The position numbers and the translations under genes were made by a program. From Epiperipatus broadwayi (lineage: Eukaryota > Onychophora > Udeonychophora > Euonychophora > Peripatidae), in contig JAQFVV010000013.1 of assembly GCA_028023455.1 (NCBI GenBank), positions 12,438,579 through 12,502,578 of the forward strand: 64,000 nt of DNA, written 5' to 3'. Position 1 is the stretch's first letter; the number at the start of each line of letters is the position of its first letter. Of this stretch, positions 58,181-64,000 are shown piece after piece. The notes beneath the pieces were generated by a model. It had not been told where the DNA came from. It saw only the letters and a list, made by a program, of their open reading frames with translations, and ran no database searches.

Positions 58181-59160
58181 AGTTTATTTTGTATTACAGA
58201 AGTTCAGGAACTTTAAATACTAGGCAAAAAAAATGCAAAAGTGAAATAAGGATTAATATGAAAAATAGAGAGAGAGAGAATATTGATTTACTTTTGGAGA
58301 ATAGAATACTAAAAGAAAACTGGGATAAATTGTATATGTAGTGAAAGAAATTTAAAAAAAAAAAAAAAGCATAATGAAAATGAGGAATACGAATATAGAA
58401 TAATGAAAATAACCAATAATTATTATTTAAATAAGATAATAGAAAACAAAGAAGTAGAACTGGAAGAATGATTAGTAATAAAGAATAAGAATTAAATAAG
58501 CTTTTTGTGGTAAATAATAAATTCAAAGAGAGAGAATGTTTAACTTGGCTAACAAAGATTTAGAGCATATGACTTAGGCACATAAACTTTTGACTTTATC
58601 TAAAAGGCAATTTTAATTTACAATTCATAGGCTTTTATTTTTATATATTTGTAAAAAAAATGTACATAGAAAATATACAAAGGTGAATAATTATGAGAGA
58701 TGAAAAAAGATGTCACAAAAATTGATTAGAAAAAAGAAAGTAGAGTTATGGAAAATGAATAAAAAATGGTTTAGAACTATATAAAAATATAAAAAGATGA
58801 AAGATAATACTAAACGAAGCTTATTGTTATTTGATGCAAGAACAGCAGCTTTGTATAACAATGAAAATATAAAAAACTAGGATAAGAATTTTAAATGTAA
58901 CTGTGATTTATTTTTGGTGTAGAATGTTGAAAAGGATGCAGAAAAATTTATAGAGAATTGGATGAAATAGAAAGGTAAAGAGAACTAAAGAAGTAAAATA
59001 TTTTCTAATTTTGGTTTAGATCTTTATGTCAATAATGGAAAATATGACAAAAGAGTATTAGAATTAATAGAACAGGATAAGAAACACAAATAAATCAGCA
59101 TTGGAAAAGTGATTTGGTTGAGAGCATTTCTGAGCATATGGATTTAACAACTTAATTTCA
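58181..59160 (+). mobile_element. Decayed LINE fragment related to family 1 (C-terminal part), in the RSF1 intron
   Basis: Near 58800-58900 the plus strand reads TKRSLLLFDARTAALYNNEN followed by KNFKCNCDLFLV. This parallels SLLFKARTGSLATREY ... FCKLCKEG in LINE family 1 and is the region leading into the zinc knuckle. Other Lys/Glu/Asn-rich pieces lie to its left, and an ELIEQDKKHK-like C terminus near 59070. Many stops. The sequence is too diverged to be a recent copy of family 1. The minus-strand frame 58194-58526 is a shadow. Confidence 0.5.
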
Positions 59161-59587
59161 ATTTTCACAAGATAGCTTCTCCCTTATTTTCATGATAAAG
59201 TACAATTTTCATTTGATATTGTATAATAGAGCAAATTCCTTTTTCGTAATGGTTTTCAATTTTCCAGAATTGTTCTATTCTTATTATAGGATCTAGTTTA
59301 TTTGAAGATTCAGTTCCATATAATTATTACCAAAACTAAGAGGATCATACTCCCAAATATATCACAAAGTTGTCTACTCTTTTTTTAAAAAGGTAAAATG
59401 TGAGAGAAAACTTCAACCATCTTTACATTGGGATAATTTTTTTTGGGGGAGACAAATATTTAAAAATCATCTAAGTCTTTTATTATAAGTCTACAGTTAG
59501 ATTAAGAACTAAATTTGTTAGAAGATATTTAAACACTTATACAAGAACTATAATAAGTATGATTTTTTTTCCTTCAGTTATATATAT
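59161..59587. other. Unassigned RSF1 intron sequence
   Basis: AT-rich, nothing recognised. Confidence 0.4.
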
Positions 59588-62500
59588 TGTAATGGGCCGG
59601 GCATTTCCACAAGAGAGGGGGAGCGCATCTTACTACGATCAGACCTAGGGTCTTCTGGTAGGATGCTGTCAATGGTGCAATGAAATACATAACCTATGAT
59701 TGTATCTACTTCCAATGGGCTAGCTCTGTATTTACTAATTAAATCTAGATACAATTTGGGCTAGTTCATCCACATCTCATTCTTTTTTCTGGTTCTGTTA
59801 TGCCTCAGTATTCAAACTCAGAAAGAATTCTGCCACTATCCTTTTCAGGGGTGAATTTATACAAGTTAACAACTGCTGCACTCTATATAGGTTACAATTG
59901 ATTTAAATATCCACTCAAGTATATTTCAGTATTATTATATAAGATTGAGGTGAGTGTGTATATGCATATCCTAGATTACAGGTTGATTAATGAATGCAAG
60001 ATGATTTTAATACACTAGAGACCAGTTTGATAAGAATAAATTCTATATTTATTAGATAACAAAAAAAAGCCCAAAAAATTATTATTAAAACAACTGTGAA
60101 GCTAATTTAAGATATGCTGGTACATTTGCAGTAGCATCGTCATCCAATTCAGATTAACGGTGTTTGATCTTCTTGGGGACCTCCTATCTATATATATTTC
60201 TCTACTGTTGACAGAAAAGAGCATCTGCACAAGGAGATTAGTCATTTACACCAAAAAAATAAATATATAACTATTATTAGTTAACAACAAACAAATAATG
60301 TAAACTCTGTTCTGTAATAAGTGTATGCACTTAATATGAAATAATCTTAAAGATCATACCTTATCCCATATTATGATGATCAATGTGAAGTCGCTACGGA
60401 GAGAAAGCCAATCTAAACTTTATTTGCAACATAAAGAAAAAAAAACTTATCTAATTTAATGATTTCCCCCTCTTTTTGTAGCTCCCACATACAATGGACT
60501 CTTCCAAGTTATAAACATTTATGCTTCCAAGGTGGAAATAAAATTAATTTTTTTTTTTACAAACATATATATATATATATGGTATGAATACAAAACAAAA
60601 TCAAAGCTTTCATTAAATCATCTTGATTAATGTTCATGAGTTCGGCAGCAATGTCCTTTATGGGTACAGTCTATCTCTTTTCAGACAGCTCTCCTTGGGT
60701 AAAATATTCATCATTTTTGGAATCCTTATATAACACATTCGAAGTAATATTGTATCAATTCTCTCCAGTTGCTCTTTCTCTTGATCCATGCAGACATTTA
60801 GTGTAGGACAATTGGTGTTTCTTTAGACATTACATGAGTAAGGAGACAAACATTGCGCTTCCAGGGTTGAAATAATGGAACTCGGTCCTATGGCACTAGT
60901 AATTTAGCCAGAATACATCGTACAGTGATTTATAATATAACTAAATTTTCTCCATTTGTGGTTTGGCATTTAAAGGTTTTATACAAAAGATAATTTACTT
61001 AATCATTTTGTTTAACTACAGGCGATGTTTATTCCTCTTCTGTTCATGTTCAAATAATATTGTTGCTTCTCTAATATTAGTTTGAAAATAATTCACTTAT
61101 TTTATTAAGCTGCATGAATTTATCAAATTTATTCAAACGTTGATTTTAATTTATGATTTTATGCTAATAAACTTATATGGACAAGCAAGAATATTCTAAT
61201 AAGGCATCCATTTTCCTTCGCATTCGAAAATTCAGTTTCACAATTTTGAATTTCTATGGTTAATGCATTGTTTTAACAAAAAGAAAAGAGAACAGAAATG
61301 AACTGAGTTTACTTTTATACTGAGCTTAGTTTCCGATGTTTGGTATACTAAATCTTCCATTTCTTTTGATATTGTTGCATAAATTATCTTGGTAGTAGTT
61401 AATTTAAAGAATTACATAATAGAATTCTAATTTTATTTTTCACACAGCTGCCTAATGATTAGCTTGACATTGGTCATCACTATGCTTACTTAGTCTTTGT
61501 CTCAATTCATGATGTACATTACATTGATCATTAGCCTATTATTAGTATATGTACATTTAAATGATTCTTTTTAAAGTGTTTAATGGTATTTCTTTTCATT
61601 AAATGGACTTTTACTCTTTTTATTTAAGTAAGGAAAATTAGTTTATTACAACATTTGTGTATAGATATGCTTAAAAGGAAAAGACAGTGTATATTCAAAC
61701 ACTTATTAGTTAAATATGCTTTGAATAGGCTTGGTTTAGTAGTGTGGATTAATATAGGCTGCTTTTGTGGGGTTGTCAGCTACCCTTACAACTCCCCTAT
61801 CCCTAAAGGGTTAAAATTTTAAAATGTAATCAAAATTTTAACACTTAAATAATGTAGGTATGCATTTATAGTTGGATTGTCTGTTTTTTCTAAAAGAAGA
61901 GTTATAAAGCCTACCTCCCTTATTTTCTTATATTCCCTCAACTATATCCACATTCCTACATGATTTCTTACCTTGTTAGGCAACATCACAGTAAGGTGAG
62001 ATTTAGACATAGGTTTTTTTCTTTTGATGGACTTATGGTTTGAACTTAACCGGTAATGTGTCTATTGCAGATGTACATAATTTTATTCATTAGTCTTCAC
62101 CCTGCTCCCTTTTTGAGACTTACTGGATTTTTTCAAAGATCTAAACAAAATGTTGGAGCATCCATCATTCACTATAGATCAACTCATGTCTTAGTTAGTT
62201 CCTAGGTAACCTAATGATTGCTTCTGAGCAATTAACCAGGTATACCCTCATCAAAATTAATGACTCTATTCATAATTTTTTTTTGGCTTTGTAAATAATT
62301 CATACCATATCATGCATTTTTACCAGTGGGTCAGGGTTTGGAATCATAAATATATTCAATTGTTGATATAGTAGAAATCCATCCTTGATGCATATACTGT
62401 TTTATCTTGTTTAAAAGTTCTAATTTTCTTTACCGTTTTGTTATCTAATAAATGTAGAATTTATTCATATCAAATTGGTCTCTTATTAAAATCATCTTGC

Positions 62501-62902
62501 ATTCACTAATCCACCTGTAACCTAGGATATGCATACACAACACCTCACTCTTATAATAATACTGAAATATACTTAGGTGGATATTTAAATCAATTGTAAC
62601 CTATATAGACGTGCAGCGGTTGTTAACTTGTATAAGTTCATCCCTGAAGAGGTTAGAAGGCAGAATTCTTCCTGAGTTTGATTACTGATGTATAATGAAG
62701 CCAGAAAGGGGAGTGAGATGTGGATGAAATAGTCCAAATTGTATCTAGATTTAATGAGTAAATCCAGAGCTAGCCCATTGGAGGTAGATACAATCACAGA
62801 CTGTATTTCATCATGCCATTGACAGCATCCTACCAGAAGACCCTAGGTCTAACCATAATGAGACCCACACTCCCTCTCTTGTGAAACACCTGGCCTGTTA
62901 CA
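59588..62902. mobile_element. 3.3-kb structure with 465-475-bp inverted ends
   Basis: The left arm 59588-60061 begins TGTAATGGGCCGGGC and the right arm 62439-62902 ends GCCTGTTACA. The two are reverse complements over their full length with moderate divergence. Shared landmarks are GACCTAGGGTCTTCTGGTAGG, GATTGTATCTACTTCCAATG, TTTATACAAGTTAACAAC and the inner end TTATTAGATAACA. Each arm is itself TG...CA bounded, like an LTR. The outer flanks share ATAT. The 2.4-kb interior has no complete gene; a minus-strand stretch near 60770-60700 reads MDQEKEQLERIDTILLRMC. Either a DNA element with long inverted ends or two solo LTRs in opposite orientation. Confidence 0.75.
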
Positions 62903-63023
62903 ATATTTATAATCAGAGCAATCTTATCGTGTTTTATTTAAAATAATGTTAATTAAATAATTAAAATATCAGTGTAAAATCACTATAATTAATGAGAAAA
63001 AAAAATCTAAGAAATTTAAATCT

Positions 63024-63242
63024 ATATAATATTAAACCATTTATGCTCTTTATTACTGTTTGACAATGCTTTTATTACAACTCACTATGACAGTTTCAAT
63101 TGCTCCAGCAATCTTCTTCAGAACTTCTATTCATATATCCAAACCTTAACTGCTAAATTCAGACAATCGAAACTGTCATAGTGGGTTGTAATAAAATCAT
63201 TGTAAAACAGTAATAAAGAGCATAAATGATTTAATATTATAT
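63024..63242. mobile_element. Small fold-back element (about 75-bp arms)
   Basis: Left arm ATATAATATTAAACCATTTA ... CTATGACAGTTTC (63024-63097) and right arm GAAACTGTCATAGTGGG ... TTTAATATTATAT (63169-63242) are inverted repeats with few mismatches around a 71-bp spacer. The spacer includes GCAATCTTCTTCAGAAC; a GTTCTGAAGAAGGCTG motif followed by GAAACAGTC recurs at about 63756-63782, suggesting a related repeat there. Non-coding. Confidence 0.75.
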
Positions 63243-64000
63243 GAATTTGGCAATGCAATAAGAAAGATAAAGTCGTAATACTTCATAAAGAATTTTAATC
63301 TAATGATAAATTCTAGTTATTGAAGTTAGAAACAGGTGAAAGCAAAACTGCCTGTAATTGGTTTCTAGATGACAAGATTATCTCTTTCATAACCGAGTTA
63401 TGGTTGAAATGTAAATTGGCTTTTTTTAAAAATTCAAATAAAATATGATCAATTTCCTAAATATCGGAGTTAATTTGGCTACTTTTGTATATTTAAGCAA
63501 TAATTAGAGCTCCTTCTTTAAAATCTAATTTAGATAATCTGTGCTATTGATATTATTTAAAAAGGCTAAATTAAAGAATCATTATGATTTGGTATAGCAG
63601 ATTTGAAGAAGTGATCTATGATTTATTGTGACACATTCAAAAAAAATTCTCTTTAAATTTTTATGGTTACTTCAGAAAATTAATTCTAATGTTTCTGACT
63701 GCTGTTTTAGCAGCTACCTTCAATCACAAAAACATTTATCATAATAGTTAATTTAGTTCTGAAGAAGGCTGTGAAACAGTCAAAACTAACTTAAATGAAG
63801 AGATAATTAAATAAATTTCTTGGTGCTAAATACACGTGTAAAGCAATTCAATATTATTGATATTTAATATACTTAGAACTATTAAAAAAGATCTAGAAGC
63901 AAAACATGAATTATTTTTGCTTTTACATATGGTGTTCTTTGATGGTTTATATGCTCACCATAAAAAGATTATACCAAGTCTTCATACAGAAATCTTAAGT
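63243..64000. other. Unassigned RSF1 intron sequence to the window edge
   Basis: AT-rich. The only recognisable piece is the GTTCTGAAGAAGGCTGTGAA motif (about 63756) described with the fold-back element. No RSF1 exon was found here. Confidence 0.4.

Noticed and set aside
58194-58526. 110-codon minus-strand frame rich in Leu/Phe/Ser
   Set aside because: Antisense to a purine-rich decayed LINE fragment; no splice or start context.

Overview
The window is AT-rich (roughly 30% GC by eye) animal DNA with very few genes and many old transposable elements. Evidence for a metazoan: spliceosomal introns with GTAAGT donors and T-rich/AG acceptors, AATAAA signals, a recognisable RSF1 chromatin-remodelling exon, and several families of non-LTR retrotransposons, hAT and Ty3/Gypsy elements. 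A large-genome invertebrate, possibly an arthropod, fits best, but the phylum cannot be fixed from this sequence alone.

Host genes. (1) A plus-strand gene whose last two exons I can place lies at 6911-7061 and 25866-25986. Its exons are phase-compatible, its stop is at 25984 and an AATAAA lies at 26055. I do not recognise the protein. (2) The large final exon of an RSF1 (remodeling and spacing factor 1) orthologue is on the minus strand at 55515-57775. The remaining RSF1 exons lie beyond the right edge. (3) A weak candidate terminal exon is at 38909-39003 (+). Genes 1 and 2 point toward each other, separated by about 29.5 kb of repeats.

Repeat landscape, left to right. 0-10 kb: a near-perfect palindromic MITE (1446-1752), three copies of an inverted-repeat MITE family (about 620, 3140 and 9827), and a minus-strand LINE tail (3408-3693). 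10.86-25.38 kb: a nested transposon island inside the long intron of gene 1. It is bounded by the same 8-bp sequence (GTTTAGAA) next to hAT-like ends. It contains three copies of one LINE family joined head to tail, a tRNA-like SINE with its own target-site duplication, a 1.7-kb DNA transposon with 40-bp terminal inverted repeats, and remnants of LTR retroelements with an LTR/primer-binding-site junction. 27.5-30.3 kb: an RTE-like LINE broken by a 0.9-kb insertion and by a 399-bp hAT MITE with an exact 8-bp duplication. 32.2-34.8 kb: a second hAT MITE and a minus-strand LINE remnant. 39.45-48.05 kb: a full-length but dead Ty3/Gypsy element with 2-kb LTRs, whose 3' LTR carries a 528-bp fold-back insertion. 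48-55.5 kb: no gene seen. 58.2-63.3 kb, inside the RSF1 intron: a LINE fragment, a 3.3-kb structure with 465-bp inverted ends, and a small fold-back element.

I see no new functional system. The most informative material is the layered insertion history (head-to-tail LINE array, SINE in LINE, DNA transposon in LINE, fold-back in LTR) and the RSF1 C-terminal exon with a lineage-specific Tyr/Pro/Gln-rich segment.
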